DNA of 64,000 nt from Halomarina rubra (GTDB taxonomy: Archaea; Halobacteriota; Halobacteria; Halobacteriales; Haloarculaceae): assembly GCF_023699475.1 (NCBI RefSeq), contig NZ_JALXFV010000008.1, forward strand, positions 1 through 64,000. The letters are read 5' to 3'. Made by a program: the position numbers and the translations under genes. Below are positions 9,386-18,370 of this stretch, piece by piece (position 1 is the stretch's first letter; each line of letters starts with the position of its first letter). The notes under the pieces are model-generated. The model did not search any database and was not told the DNA's origin. It was given only the letters and a program-made list of their open reading frames with translations.

Positions 9386-10384
9386 ATGACGGACACCGAC
9401 CGCTCCGACGCCAGCACCGACACCGAGACGCCCCACGTCGCCGTCACCGGCGCGGCGGGCTACATCGGGAGCCGACTCGTCGCCGACCTCCGGCGCGAGC
9501 ACCCCGACTGGGAACTGACCGCCGTCGATAACTTCTACCTCGGACAGGTCCGCTCCATCGGCGACCTCGACATCGACCACGTCGACATCCGACACCGCGA
9601 GGAGTTGGAGGAGGCCCTCGCTGGGGCCGACGCGGTCGTCCACCTCGCCGCCATCAGCGGTGTCAACGACTGCGACGAGCACCCCGACCGCGCCTACGAG
9701 GTGAACGTCCAGGGGACCGAGAACGTCGCGTGGTTCTGTCGGAAGACGGGCGCGGCGCTCGCCTTCCCGTTCTCGATGGCCGTCATCGGTGACCCGACGG
9801 AGTTCCCCATCACGACCGACCTCCCGCGCGACCCGCTGAACTGGTACGGGCGGACGAAGGTCCTCAACGAGCAGGCGATCGAGTGGTACGCCGACGGCGC
9901 GTTCCCGGCCCACCAGTTCATGGTCGCGAACCTCTACGGCGAACACGAACTGGACGGCCAGACTATCTCGAAGCGGACGGTCATCAACATCTTCGCCAAC
10001 CTGGCGCTCGACGGCGAGTCGCTGACGGTCAACGAACCCGGGACGCAGTCCCGGAACTTCGTCCACGTCAAGGACGTCGCCCAGGCGTTCGCGAAGAGCG
10101 TCGAACGGCTACTGGAGCAGCGAGGGGACGGCGAAACGGGCGTCGAGAAGTACGAGGTCGCGACGGACGAGGACCCGAGCGTGCTCGACGTCGCCGAACT
10201 GGTCCAGCAGTACGCTCGCGAGGAGCGCGGCGTCGACGTCGACGTCGTGATGCGCGAGAACCCGCGCAGCGGCGAGACGCTCGTCGACTCCTTCGAGGTC
10301 GACTGGTCGGCGGCCCGCGACCGACTCGGGTGGGAGCCACGAGAGAGCGTCGAGGACTCGATTCGCAGTCTGCTGCGCGAGTAG
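9386..10384 (+). CDS. NAD-dependent sugar-nucleotide epimerase/dehydratase
   Basis: This 332-residue extended SDR is the third in a row. It has an acidic N-terminal tail of about 17 residues, then TGAAGYIGS for NAD binding, AFPFSMAVIG where most relatives have SS.VYG, and YGRTK with the catalytic Tyr and Lys. RNFVHVKDVAQAF follows near the usual substrate-binding position. It is separated from the preceding gene by 60 bases. The substrate is unknown; the aglF/aglM neighbours point to nucleotide sugars for glycosylation. Confidence 0.85.
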   Translation: MTDTDRSDASTDTETPHVAVTGAAGYIGSRLVADLRREHPDWELTAVDNFYLGQVRSIGDLDIDHVDIRHREELEEALAGADAVVHLAAISGVNDCDEHPDRAYEVNVQGTENVAWFCRKTGAALAFPFSMAVIGDPTEFPITTDLPRDPLNWYGRTKVLNEQAIEWYADGAFPAHQFMVANLYGEHELDGQTISKRTVINIFANLALDGESLTVNEPGTQSRNFVHVKDVAQAFAKSVERLLEQRGDGETGVEKYEVATDEDPSVLDVAELVQQYAREERGVDVDVVMRENPRSGETLVDSFEVDWSAARDRLGWEPRESVEDSIRSLLRE

Positions 10385-10411
10385 TCGGCGTACGCTCTCG
10401 CGTCGCTCGGT

Positions 10412-10699
10412 CTATCCTTCGGCGCGCTCTCTCACTTTCGTCAGAATCGCCCGGAGTTCGTCCTTCGTGAACCCGCTCCGTCCACCGTCTGGGTCGTCGT
10501 CGGAACGCTCGCCGATGCGCCAGCGGATGCCCGACCGCATCTGTGCCTTCGAAGGGCGCGGGGAGGACTCCGAGAGGTAGCCGAGCGCCACGGCGATGGC
10601 CTGAAGGGACTCCTTGGTGAACCCGGTCTTCTCGACGCGTTCGTAGCGACCGACCGCGGTGCGGATGTCGTTTCGTAACTCGTCGACGGTGGGACTCAT
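10412..10699 (-). CDS. Small acidic protein with two FTK-x-x-L repeats, unknown function
   Basis: This 95-residue protein contains two similar helical blocks, KTGFTKESLQAIAVAL and RSGFTKDELRAILTKV, linked by a basic stretch around SKAQMRSGIRWRIGE. The repeat suggests two copies of a small helical module. No catalytic motif or membrane segment is visible. The ATG at 10697-10699 was preferred to an upstream in-frame ATG at 10738 because the conserved-looking sequence starts with SPTVDELRND. It lies between convergent and divergent sugar-nucleotide genes, but a link with them is not demonstrated. Confidence 0.6.
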   Translation of the reverse strand: MSPTVDELRNDIRTAVGRYERVEKTGFTKESLQAIAVALGYLSESSPRPSKAQMRSGIRWRIGERSDDDPDGGRSGFTKDELRAILTKVRERAEG

Positions 10700-10775
10700 G
10701 GCACACGTACCGGCGAACGGAGGGATGTAGTTTGGCATCGCGCGGCGACCACTGCGCGAGTCGGCCGTCGTCGAC

Positions 10776-11558
10776 TCAGGCCTCGTCGGCTTCGAGCGGC
10801 GCGTCCTCGCCGTCGTTCGCCTCGGCAGCGGCCTCGCGGGCCTCTCGCTCCTCGCGCAGGCGCTCTTCGGCGTTGTCGCGGTCCTCGGGGTAGCCCACGT
10901 CGGTCCGCCAGCCGTCCATCCGGATGGCGTCGATGGTGCGTCCCGACTGGAGCAGGAGGTTGATGGCGTCGGACAGTTCGTACTCGTCGCGGTTCGACGG
11001 CTGGACGAGGTGACACGCGTGGAAGATGGACGGGGTGAACGTGTAGAAGCCCGTCATCACGAGGTTCGTCGGCGGGTCCTCGGGTTTCTCCATCACCTCG
11101 ACGATCTCGCCGTAGTCGTTGGTGTCACAGACGCCGTAGCGGCCGGCCTCCTCCCAGGGGACCTCCTCGACGAGGAAGGCGGCGTCGGCGCGGTCTTCCT
11201 GCTGGCGGTTGACGACGTCCGCGAGGTTCGCGCTGAAGATGTTGTCCCCGAGGATGAGCATGAAGTCGTCGTCGATGTGCTCCTCGACGGTGAGCAGGGC
11301 GTGTGCCAGCCCCAGCGCCTCGCGCTGGTGGGAGTAGGTGATTGGGATGCCCTCGAACTCGTCGCCGTAGTAGCTGATGATTTTCTCCTTGAGGTAGCCG
11401 ACGACGACGAGCAGTTCGTCGGCCCCGAGTTCGACGAGGTGCTCGAAGCAGTGGGTGAGGATGGGTTTGCCGTCGACCTCGACCATCGCCTTCGGTTTGT
11501 CCTCGGTCAGCGGACGGAGCCGGGTGCCTTCGCCGGCCGCGAGTACGACTGCTTTCAT
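10776..11558 (-). CDS. aglF: Glucose-1-phosphate nucleotidyltransferase (AglF-like)
   Basis: This 260-residue protein opens with AAGEGTRLRPLTEDKPKAM, the nucleotide-binding signature of sugar-phosphate nucleotidyltransferases. VGYLKEKII, ILGDNIFSANL (metal-binding Asp), and the substrate-binding EKPEDPPTN follow. Such enzymes make UDP- or dTDP-glucose from glucose-1-phosphate. In Haloferax the equivalent enzyme, AglF, makes UDP-glucose for S-layer N-glycosylation and is encoded beside the dehydrogenase AglM, which is also the case here. An acidic tail of about 30 residues ends the protein. A TATA-like stretch read on the minus strand (11581-11590) lies about 27 bases before the ATG, suggesting a leaderless transcript. 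Confidence 0.85.
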   Translation of the reverse strand: MKAVVLAAGEGTRLRPLTEDKPKAMVEVDGKPILTHCFEHLVELGADELLVVVGYLKEKIISYYGDEFEGIPITYSHQREALGLAHALLTVEEHIDDDFMLILGDNIFSANLADVVNRQQEDRADAAFLVEEVPWEEAGRYGVCDTNDYGEIVEVMEKPEDPPTNLVMTGFYTFTPSIFHACHLVQPSNRDEYELSDAINLLLQSGRTIDAIRMDGWRTDVGYPEDRDNAEERLREEREAREAAAEANDGEDAPLEADEA

Positions 11559-11649
11559 AGACGGGGAGTCACCAGCCGCGCTTAAAAAGATTCGACACGG
11601 TTCAGGTCAGCCGACGGGACGGTTTACGACGGTAGTCGGTGACTGAAAT

Positions 11650-11667
11650 CGCCCACGGACGTGGGCG
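11650..11667. repeat. Perfect 8-base inverted repeat between aglF and aglM
   Basis: CGCCCACG (11650-11657) and CGTGGGCG (11660-11667) are separated by GA. The dyad lies in the 160-base divergent region, about 20 bases upstream of the TATA-like cttactatcc (11689-11698) of aglM. It may be a binding site serving both promoters or the foot of a hairpin; neither can be decided from the sequence. Confidence 0.45.
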
Positions 11668-11718
11668 TCGGGGGTAACGACCTCCTTACTATCCCGCCTC
11701 CCCGACTCGCGTCCACCA

Positions 11719-13020
11719 ATGAACGTCTCCGTCGTCGGGAGCGGGTACGTCGGTACGAGCGTCGCCGCCTGCCTCGCGGACCTCGGCCACGACGTGGTCG
11801 CCATCGACATCGACGCCGACATCGTCGAACGAATCAACGCCGGCGAGTCGCCCATCCACGAACCGGGCCTCCCCGAACTCATCGAGGAACACGCCGGCGG
11901 TCGCCTGCGGGCGACGACCGAACACGCCGCGCTCCGGGACACCGACCTCACGTTCGTCGCGATGCAGACGCCCTCTCGCGAGGACGGCTCTATCGACCTC
12001 TCGGTCGTCGAAGCCGGCATGCGCGACGTCGGCGAGACGCTCGCCGAGAAGGAGGGCTACCACCTCGTCGTCGTCAAGTCGACGGTCCTGCCGGGCATGA
12101 CCGAAGAGCGGCTGATTCCCGTCCTCGAGGAGGCCTCCGGGAAGACCGAAGGCGAGGAGTTCGGCGTCGCGGTCAACCCCGAGTTCCAGAGTCAGGGCAG
12201 CGCCGTCGACGACTTCATGAACCCCGACAAACTGGTGTTCGGCGCGACCGACGACCGCGCGTACGGCCTCCTGCGGGACCTCTACGCGCCGCTCGTCGAG
12301 CAAGCCGACGCCCGCGCCGAAGTCGTCGAGACCGGACTCCGCGAGGGAGCGATGATCAAGTACGCCAACAACGTCTTCCTCGCCGCGAAGATATCGACCA
12401 TCAACGAGATCGCCAACGTCTGCAAGGAGTACGGCGTCGACTCCTACGAGGTGAGCGACGCCATCGGCCTCGACGAGCGTATCGGCGCGTCGTTCCTCCG
12501 CTCCGGTGCAGGGTGGGGCGGGTCGTGCTTCCCGAAGGACACCGACGCGCTCCGGGCGGCCGCCCGCGAGAAGGAGTACGAACCCGTCCTGCTGGACGCC
12601 GTCGTGACGGTCAACGACCGTCAACCCGTTCGGATGGTCGACTTCCTCGAACGTCACGTCGACGTCGAGGGGAGACGCGTCGCCGTCCTCGGCCTCGCGT
12701 TCAAGCCGGAGACCGACGACATCCGCGGGTCGCGCTCGAAACTCGCCATCGAGGCGCTCGAACAGCGCGGTGCGCAGGTCGTCGCCTTCGACCCGACCGA
12801 GGCCGCCGACCACATGGCCGAACAGTACCCCGACGTGAAGTACGTCGAGAGTGCGGCGGCCGCCCTCGACGGCGCTCACGGTGCGCTCGTCATGACCGAC
12901 TGGCCGGAGTTCGCCGCGCTCGACGCGGAGTTCGACGCGATGGCCGACCCCGTCGTCGTCGACGGGCGGCGCATCGTCGAGCGTCGCGAGGGCATCGTCT
13001 ACGAAGGACTGACCTGGTAA
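11719..13020 (+). CDS. aglM: UDP-glucose 6-dehydrogenase (AglM-like)
   Basis: This 433-residue enzyme of the UDP-glucose/GDP-mannose dehydrogenase family oxidises UDP-glucose twice to UDP-glucuronate. The NAD-binding N-terminus reads [16 protein letters not shown]. The central dimerisation helix region has [13 protein letters not shown]. The catalytic cysteine is C270 in [11 protein letters not shown]. The C-terminal UDP-binding domain has [16 protein letters not shown]. Length and all motifs are complete. It is divergent from the aglF-like gene, whose product would be its substrate; in Haloferax the two act in sequence in S-layer glycan synthesis. TATA at 11689 places the ATG at about +1. 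Confidence 0.92.
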   Translation: MNVSVVGSGYVGTSVAACLADLGHDVVAIDIDADIVERINAGESPIHEPGLPELIEEHAGGRLRATTEHAALRDTDLTFVAMQTPSREDGSIDLSVVEAGMRDVGETLAEKEGYHLVVVKSTVLPGMTEERLIPVLEEASGKTEGEEFGVAVNPEFQSQGSAVDDFMNPDKLVFGATDDRAYGLLRDLYAPLVEQADARAEVVETGLREGAMIKYANNVFLAAKISTINEIANVCKEYGVDSYEVSDAIGLDERIGASFLRSGAGWGGSCFPKDTDALRAAAREKEYEPVLLDAVVTVNDRQPVRMVDFLERHVDVEGRRVAVLGLAFKPETDDIRGSRSKLAIEALEQRGAQVVAFDPTEAADHMAEQYPDVKYVESAAAALDGAHGALVMTDWPEFAALDAEFDAMADPVVVDGRRIVERREGIVYEGLTW

Positions 13021-13171
13021 GCCGAGCAGCGACGGCCGAGTCGACGGACTACCATGGATGGGACTGAAAGGGGGCCTCCGAGGTCGTACTGGCTCTCTCC
13101 GATTCGACACAGCAGACCACTCCTCCTAGCGACCCCCGCTCCTCAAGTACCCGGCCCGTGGACCTGCGACT

Positions 13172-13960
13172 ATGAACCCACGCGTCGGCTTCGTCACACA
13201 ACTTGGGATGGACCCACTCGTCGCCATCGAACGAGCGGGCGCGCTGGGCTTCGACTACGTGGAGTTGATGCTCGACGGGGAGACCGCACCCCACCGGGTC
13301 GCCGACCGCCGCGACGAGTTCGCTCGCGCGCTCGACGACGCGGGCCTCGACCTGCTGGTCCACCTCCCCTTCGGCGGTATCGACGTCGCGTCGCCGTTCG
13401 AGGGGGTCCGTGAGGGGTCGCGTCGGGCGGTCGAGGACGCCATCGACGCCGCGGCTGCCCTCGGGGCGGAGAAGGGCGTCCTCCACGCCCAGACGAACGT
13501 CTGGCGACCGGCGTGGGACGCCGCGGAACTCCGCCCGCACCTCGTCGACTCCGTCCGTCACCTGGCCGCGTACGGCCGAGAACGCGAGTTCGAAATCTGC
13601 GTCGAGAACATCCCACGCGGGCAGTTCTCCACGACCGACGTCCCCGACGTCGTCACGGAGGCCGACGCGTCGATGACGCTCGACACTGGCCACGCGCGCA
13701 TCGACGGCTACGACGCCGACGGGATGGCGAACCTCGTCGCGGACTCGCGGCGCGTCTCGCACGTCCACCTCAACGACACGCGCCGCGCACGCGACGAACA
13801 CCTCGCGTTCGGACTGGGCGACATCGACTTCGGGACGCTGTTCGACGCGTTCGACGACGACTGGGCGGGGACGCTCTCGCTGGAGGTGTTCACGCTCGAC
13901 TACGACTACCTCGCGGTGAGCAAGGAGCGACTGGACGCGCTCCTCGGCGAACGACGCTGA
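13172..13960 (+). CDS. TIM-barrel sugar phosphate isomerase/epimerase family protein
   Basis: This 262-residue protein has the xylose isomerase-like TIM-barrel pattern: FDYVELMLDG on an early strand, LLVHLPFGGIDVASP, VLHAQTNVW, ICVENIPRGQF with the metal-binding Glu, MTLDTGHARIDGYD, VSHVHLNDTR, and a C-terminal LSLEVFTLDYDY strand. The Glu/Asp/His metal ligands of the family are therefore present. Members include sugar isomerases and AP endonuclease 4; this one lacks the nine-ligand pattern of endonuclease IV, so a sugar-related role is more likely. It may belong functionally to the sugar-nucleotide cluster to its left. Confidence 0.78.
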   Translation: MNPRVGFVTQLGMDPLVAIERAGALGFDYVELMLDGETAPHRVADRRDEFARALDDAGLDLLVHLPFGGIDVASPFEGVREGSRRAVEDAIDAAAALGAEKGVLHAQTNVWRPAWDAAELRPHLVDSVRHLAAYGREREFEICVENIPRGQFSTTDVPDVVTEADASMTLDTGHARIDGYDADGMANLVADSRRVSHVHLNDTRRARDEHLAFGLGDIDFGTLFDAFDDDWAGTLSLEVFTLDYDYLAVSKERLDALLGERR

Positions 13961-13981
13961 GCGAGCGGGCCGCCCACCTGC

Positions 13982-16666
13982 TCAGTCGTCGGTCGTCGCC
14001 TGCGTCCCGGTCGCCTCGGGCGACTCCTCGGACCCGAACCGGTCCCACAGCACCAGCAGGCTCGGGAGGACGACGACGCTCGCGACGAACGCGTAGACGA
14101 TTGCGCTCCCGGTGACCAGTCCGAACCGCCTGAGCGACGGGACGAGCGCGAACGTCAGCACGCCGAATCCGCCGGCGGTCGTGACGGCGCTCGCCAGCAC
14201 CGCGCCGCCAGTGCCGCTGACGGTCCGGTCGAGTGCGGCGAGCGCCGACCCCGACCGCTGGCGCTCCTCGACGAACCGTTCGCTGATGTGGATGGCGTAG
14301 TCGACGCCGATGCCGATGGCGATGCTGGCGATGATGACGGTCTCGGTGTTGAACGGGATGCCGACGAGGTACATCGTGCCCAGAATCCAGCTCAGCGCGA
14401 AGACGACCGGCACCATCGTCACCGCGCCGAGGGTGAGCGTTCCGTACCGCCGGTAGAAGATGGCGGTCAGGAACGCGAGGATGAGACCGAGCGTGATGAG
14501 AAACGTCTCGACGAGCGTCCGCAACAGCGACTGCTGGACGAGTTCGGTGGTGATGGGCGACCCCGTCGCGGTGACGGTCAGTCCCGACCCCTCCTCGATG
14601 GTCGCGGCCACCGCTCGCATCTCCGTGGTCACCTCGCCGGTGTCCGCACCGCCGACGGTCGTGACGGTCATCCGGAGGGCCTCGTAGCTGGTGTCGCTCC
14701 CGCCGTCGCCGCCAGTACGGTAGAGGACGCTCGCTGCCGCCTCCGCATCGGCGGCGTACAGCGCGTCGTACACTGCGGCGAGGTTCCGGTCGGGGACGCC
14801 GTTCCCGTCGGTGTCGCTCTCCTCGAACGTCGTGGCGAACTGCTCGTCGCGCGCGGCGACGCGCTCCATCACCGTCAGCGGGTCGTCGACGCTCGGCTCG
14901 CCGTTCGCCAGTTCGATGGCGGTCTCGGTGTCGGCGACGGCGTCCTCGCCCCTGGCGAGTCGTTCGAGCGTGTCGTCGTCGGTCACCGGCCCCTCCACCA
15001 GTATCTCGACGCGCGACCCGGCGTTCGACTGGACGAAGTTGTCGTTGAGGAACAGCGCGTTCTCCCGCAGGTCGTAGTCGCTGGGCTGGAACGGCCCCGG
15101 AAGCGAGTCCATCCAGCCGGGGGCGTCGCGCGGGAGGAACTCGACGCGGTCCAGCGAGGTGTCGATGTCCGTCGCGGCGTAGCCGCCGCCGGCGCTGACG
15201 AGCAGTGCGACGACGACCACGACGAGCGGGACGCGACGGGCCACGGTGGTCCCGACACCGAGGACGCGGTTCGTGAGGCCGCCGGTCCCGAACGCACGCT
15301 TCTCGCGGGGGCGACCGACCCGTTCGAGGAGGCCTTCGAGTTCGAGCTTCAGCGCTGGAACGAGGACGACGAACACGACGAACGTCGCGACGATGCCCAC
15401 CCCGGCCACGAGGCCGAACTCTCGGATGGAGGGGATGTCGCTGGCGAGGTTCGAGAAGAACCCGACACTGGTCGTGAACGTCGTCGCACCGAGCGCGGCG
15501 GTGACGCCGGCGAGACCGACACGCATCGCCGCGCGCGGCGAGTCGGCCTCGGGGCGGGCCTCCCGGTAGCGCATCACGACGTGCAACGCGTAGTCGATGG
15601 AGAGGCCGATGAGCAAGAACGGGACGGCGATGAGGATCTGCGTGACGCCGAGGCCGGCCCACCCCATGAACCCGCCCATCCAGACGAGGACGAGGACGAC
15701 CCCGAGCAGCGCGAGGACGACGTCGAGCAGGTCGCGGTAGGCGACGACGAGCACGAGCAGGACGAACGCGAGCGCGATGGGCGAGATGATGGCGAAGCTC
15801 TCGCCGGTCGCCCGGCCGGACTCCTCGTCGACGATACCCTGCCCGAAGACGAACCCCTCGTCGCCGAACGTCGTCTCCACCTCCTCCTGGATGGCGAGTT
15901 GCGCGGTCACGACGTCGGCGGGCAACGAGTCGCTCTCGCCATCGACCTGCTGGAAGGCGAACAGGATACGGGCGTCTGCGGTGGCGGTGCCGGGTTCGTA
16001 CTCGGTCGAGACGAGCGTGAACGGGTCGGCGTTTCCGGGCACCTCGGCGTCGGGCGAGAGCACCCGTTCGACGACGGCGGCGACCTCCTCGTCGCTCATC
16101 GACTCCAACTGCTCGATTTGAGCGTCGAGCGAGGGAACCGCCGGTGGACCGCCCGCACTCCCCGTCGACGCGTTCTCGTCGTCGCCGTTCGTTTCGTTCG
16201 TCACGTCCCCCGGTGGCCCGCCGCTCGCGTTCTGCTGGTCGTCGCCGGTCGGTGGGCCACCGGAGCCTTCCGCTCGTGCCGCCTCGGCCTGCATCGCGGC
16301 GATGGCGACGACGTTCGAGAGGCCGACGGTCGGTTGTTCCTCGGCGAGCGTCGCGTTGATACTCTCGTTCGCGCGCAGTCGTTGCTGTAGTTCGAGCGTC
16401 TCGACGAGCGAGGCCTTCGTGAGGACGTTGTCGCCGGTGACGACGATCTGGACGGCGGTCGTGTTCTCGCCCTCGACCGAGAAGTTCGACTGGACGTAGT
16501 CGAGTTTCTGCGCCTCCGTCGAGTCGCCGCCGAAACTGGCGATGGTGAGGCCGCCTTCGACGCCCGGTGCACCTGCCCCGACGACCACCGTCGCGACGAG
16601 GACGGCGACGAGGAACAGTCGACTGTGCCGAGTCAGCACGGCGGCGTACCGGTCCACGAGACCCAT
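13982..16666 (-). CDS. RND superfamily (MMPL/SSD-type) exporter
   Basis: This 894-residue protein has two homologous halves. Each has one N-terminal membrane helix, a large exterior domain, and five clustered helices. The first half contains LDVVLALLGVVLVLVWMGG and LLIGLSIDYALHVVMRYREA, the second IASIAIGIGVDYAIHISERF. The G-x-x-x-D-Y-A-x-H pattern in both is typical of sterol-sensing/MMPL-type RND proteins that move lipids or hydrophobic compounds outward using the ion gradient. The first exterior loop is Gly/Asn-rich and low in complexity (about residues 135-165). The cargo is unknown. It diverges from a TrmB-type regulator with a shared dyad-containing promoter. Confidence 0.85.
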   Translation of the reverse strand: MGLVDRYAAVLTRHSRLFLVAVLVATVVVGAGAPGVEGGLTIASFGGDSTEAQKLDYVQSNFSVEGENTTAVQIVVTGDNVLTKASLVETLELQQRLRANESINATLAEEQPTVGLSNVVAIAAMQAEAARAEGSGGPPTGDDQQNASGGPPGDVTNETNGDDENASTGSAGGPPAVPSLDAQIEQLESMSDEEVAAVVERVLSPDAEVPGNADPFTLVSTEYEPGTATADARILFAFQQVDGESDSLPADVVTAQLAIQEEVETTFGDEGFVFGQGIVDEESGRATGESFAIISPIALAFVLLVLVVAYRDLLDVVLALLGVVLVLVWMGGFMGWAGLGVTQILIAVPFLLIGLSIDYALHVVMRYREARPEADSPRAAMRVGLAGVTAALGATTFTTSVGFFSNLASDIPSIREFGLVAGVGIVATFVVFVVLVPALKLELEGLLERVGRPREKRAFGTGGLTNRVLGVGTTVARRVPLVVVVVALLVSAGGGYAATDIDTSLDRVEFLPRDAPGWMDSLPGPFQPSDYDLRENALFLNDNFVQSNAGSRVEILVEGPVTDDDTLERLARGEDAVADTETAIELANGEPSVDDPLTVMERVAARDEQFATTFEESDTDGNGVPDRNLAAVYDALYAADAEAAASVLYRTGGDGGSDTSYEALRMTVTTVGGADTGEVTTEMRAVAATIEEGSGLTVTATGSPITTELVQQSLLRTLVETFLITLGLILAFLTAIFYRRYGTLTLGAVTMVPVVFALSWILGTMYLVGIPFNTETVIIASIAIGIGVDYAIHISERFVEERQRSGSALAALDRTVSGTGGAVLASAVTTAGGFGVLTFALVPSLRRFGLVTGSAIVYAFVASVVVLPSLLVLWDRFGSEESPEATGTQATTDD

Positions 16667-16691
16667 TGCTCCACAGTGCGTGGGCGACGAC

Positions 16692-16716
16692 GATATAGTT
16701 GTAGTATTCTACTACC
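16692..16716. promoter_or_regulatory. Perfect dyad and TATA box between exporter and TrmB regulator
   Basis: GTAGTA (16701-16706) and TACTAC (16710-16715) form a perfect inverted repeat around TTC. Read on the minus strand, the TATA-like ctatatcg (16691-16698) follows immediately, about 26 bases before the exporter ATG, so the dyad overlaps the usual activator/BRE position. It is a good candidate binding site for the divergently encoded TrmB protein. Confidence 0.6.
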
Positions 16717-16811
16717 AATTCCCGGGGAGGGCCTCGGCGTCGTGGTCGGTCTCCGACGGACCGACGGACGGAAACGGCTTACCCGCTGGCGAGCGCAGTG
16801 TCGGGGAGGAG

Positions 16812-17609
16812 ATGAGCGCACACGAGGCCGTCGAGGGGTTGAAACGGCTCGGACTGTCGAGCTACGAGGCGCAGGTGTTCGTCGCGCTCCAGCGGGTGGG
16901 GACGGGGACGGCGAGCGACGTGAGCCGTGCGTCCGACGTCCCTCGCTCGCAGGTGTACGGGGCCGCCGACACGCTCGCCGAACGCGGCCTCGTCGAGGTC
17001 GTCGAGGGGTCGCCGAAGCGCTACCGCCCGGTGAGTCTCGATACGGCGCGCCGACAGCTCCGCGAGCGCATCGACCGGGAGGAGGAGCGCGCGTTCGACC
17101 ACCTCGCGGCGTTGCAGGGCGAAGACGCCGAGGACGCCGAGGACGGTGTCGCGACGGTCCAGGGGCGACACGCGCTCGACGACCGTATCGCGGCGCTCGT
17201 CGACAGCGCCACCGACCGGGTGATGCTCGTCGCGTGGGCGGCCGACCACCTCTCGACGGCCATCGAGGAAGCGCTCCGCGAGCGGGCCACGGCCGGCGTC
17301 ACCGCCGTCGTCGTCACCGAGTCCGAGGCCTTGGCCGACCGCCTCGCCGACAGCGCAGTTCAGGTCGTCGTCGCGCCGTCGAACCCCTCGGACGGCGTCA
17401 CCGGTCGCACGCTGCTCGTCGACGACGCGACGGTGTTGCTCTCGGTCCTGTCGGAGGCCGACGACCCCGACGACCCGACCGAGACCGGCCTCTGGACCGC
17501 TCACAGCGACATCGGACACATCCTGGCGCAGTTCATCCACGCGGGGATGATGTACGGCGTCGAGTCCGAGCGGGGCTGGGCCGACTCCGAGACTTCGTTC
17601 GACTTCTGA
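16812..17609 (+). CDS. TrmB family winged-helix transcriptional regulator
   Basis: This 265-residue protein has an N-terminal TrmB-type winged helix: KRLGLSSYEAQVFVALQ, TASDVSRASDVPRSQVYGAADTLAERGLVEVV. A short helical linker (RQLRERIDREEERAFDHL) follows. The C-terminal domain (DDRIAALVDSATDRVMLVAW and onward) resembles the effector domain that folds like a phospholipase D half in regulators of this class. The long sugar-binding domain of true TrmB is absent. It stands divergent from the large RND exporter, which it probably controls. ATG 16812 was chosen because it begins the HTH domain; longer in-frame extensions run through the promoter dyad. Confidence 0.85.
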   Translation: MSAHEAVEGLKRLGLSSYEAQVFVALQRVGTGTASDVSRASDVPRSQVYGAADTLAERGLVEVVEGSPKRYRPVSLDTARRQLRERIDREEERAFDHLAALQGEDAEDAEDGVATVQGRHALDDRIAALVDSATDRVMLVAWAADHLSTAIEEALRERATAGVTAVVVTESEALADRLADSAVQVVVAPSNPSDGVTGRTLLVDDATVLLSVLSEADDPDDPTETGLWTAHSDIGHILAQFIHAGMMYGVESERGWADSETSFDF

Positions 17610-17686
17610 GTCGCGTGGCACGCGGTCGGTGACGGTCTCCTCCCGCCGAACGACGGACGTATCCCCGCCCCGTCATCGGTCTCTGT

Positions 17687-18280
17687 ATGCGCCAGTTCAT
17701 CGTCTCGGGCCACGACGTGCCCACCGACGGCGAGTTCTCGCTCGACGACCTGCCCGGCGCGGGTCGCCTCGACGTGCTCTGTCGGTGTGTCAACGCCGCG
17801 TTCTTCCTCTCACACGACATCCGCGAGGACACGCGTTGTCTGCTCGTCCTCGACGACCAGTACACCGTGCGCTTCGAAGGGAGCGAGTTGCGACGGCTCA
17901 ACCCCGACGAGCGCTCGACGGCCGCCCTGATTCGCACCGCCCTCGACCAGCGCGAGGAGGCCATCGGGCACGTCGAGGCCGAGACCTCCCCCGGCGTCTC
18001 CATCTCGCGACGCGACTTCGAGACGACGCTCGACTACGCCACGAACGAGGGCACACTGGTGCAGCTCCACGAGGACGGCGACCCGCTCGCCGACGTCGAA
18101 CCCCCCGAAGACCCGGTGTACGTCCTCTCGGACCACCACGAGTTCACCGAGCACGAGACCGACCTGCTCGTCGAGCACGCCGAGTGCCGTGTCCGGGTCG
18201 GCCCCGAGGTGCTCCACGCCAACCACGCTATCGTCGTCGCCCACCACCACCTCGACACCGCGGGGTACACGCGGTTCTGA
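17687..18280 (+). CDS. trmY: tRNA (pseudouridine(54)-N1)-methyltransferase TrmY
   Basis: This 197-residue SPOUT-family enzyme methylates N1 of pseudouridine 54 in the T-loop of archaeal tRNAs. The whole protein follows the TrmY pattern: FIVSGHDVPT at the start, DLPGAGRLDVLCRCVNAAFF, the RFEGSELRRLNPDERSTAAL segment, then the knot region YVLSDHHEFTEHE and RVGPEVLHANHAIVVAHHHLD near the C-terminus, where SAM binds. Length is typical. It appears monocistronic. Confidence 0.93.
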   Translation: MRQFIVSGHDVPTDGEFSLDDLPGAGRLDVLCRCVNAAFFLSHDIREDTRCLLVLDDQYTVRFEGSELRRLNPDERSTAALIRTALDQREEAIGHVEAETSPGVSISRRDFETTLDYATNEGTLVQLHEDGDPLADVEPPEDPVYVLSDHHEFTEHETDLLVEHAECRVRVGPEVLHANHAIVVAHHHLDTAGYTRF

Positions 18281-18330
18281 GTCGCCGTCGGCCCCGTCCC
18301 GTGGCTCCGACGCCGACACGAACCGTTCCA

Positions 18331-18340
18331 GTTCCGGAAC
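18331..18340. repeat. 10-base perfect palindrome upstream of the GT2 gene
   Basis: GTTCCGGAAC is a perfect palindrome that starts 40 bases before the ATG at 18371. It could be an operator, but palindromes of this size also occur by chance in GC-rich DNA. Confidence 0.25.
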
Positions 18341-18370
18341 AGTCAGGGGGTGGGACACCAACGCTCCGGT

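Noticed and set aside
7202-10066. 954-codon antisense frame over the epimerase genes
   Set aside because: Same GC-bias artefact; it crosses three intact plus-strand genes and shows no recognisable motif.
13060-13090. Possible transposon end near gggactgaaagggggc
   Set aside because: A similar phrase, actgaaatcgccc, occurs near 11642, but there is no transposase, terminal repeat or target duplication in this stretch.
13890-16718. Alternative long minus-strand frame over the RND exporter
   Set aside because: It reads as Arg/Pro-rich low-complexity sequence, whereas the adjacent frame gives membrane helices and family motifs.
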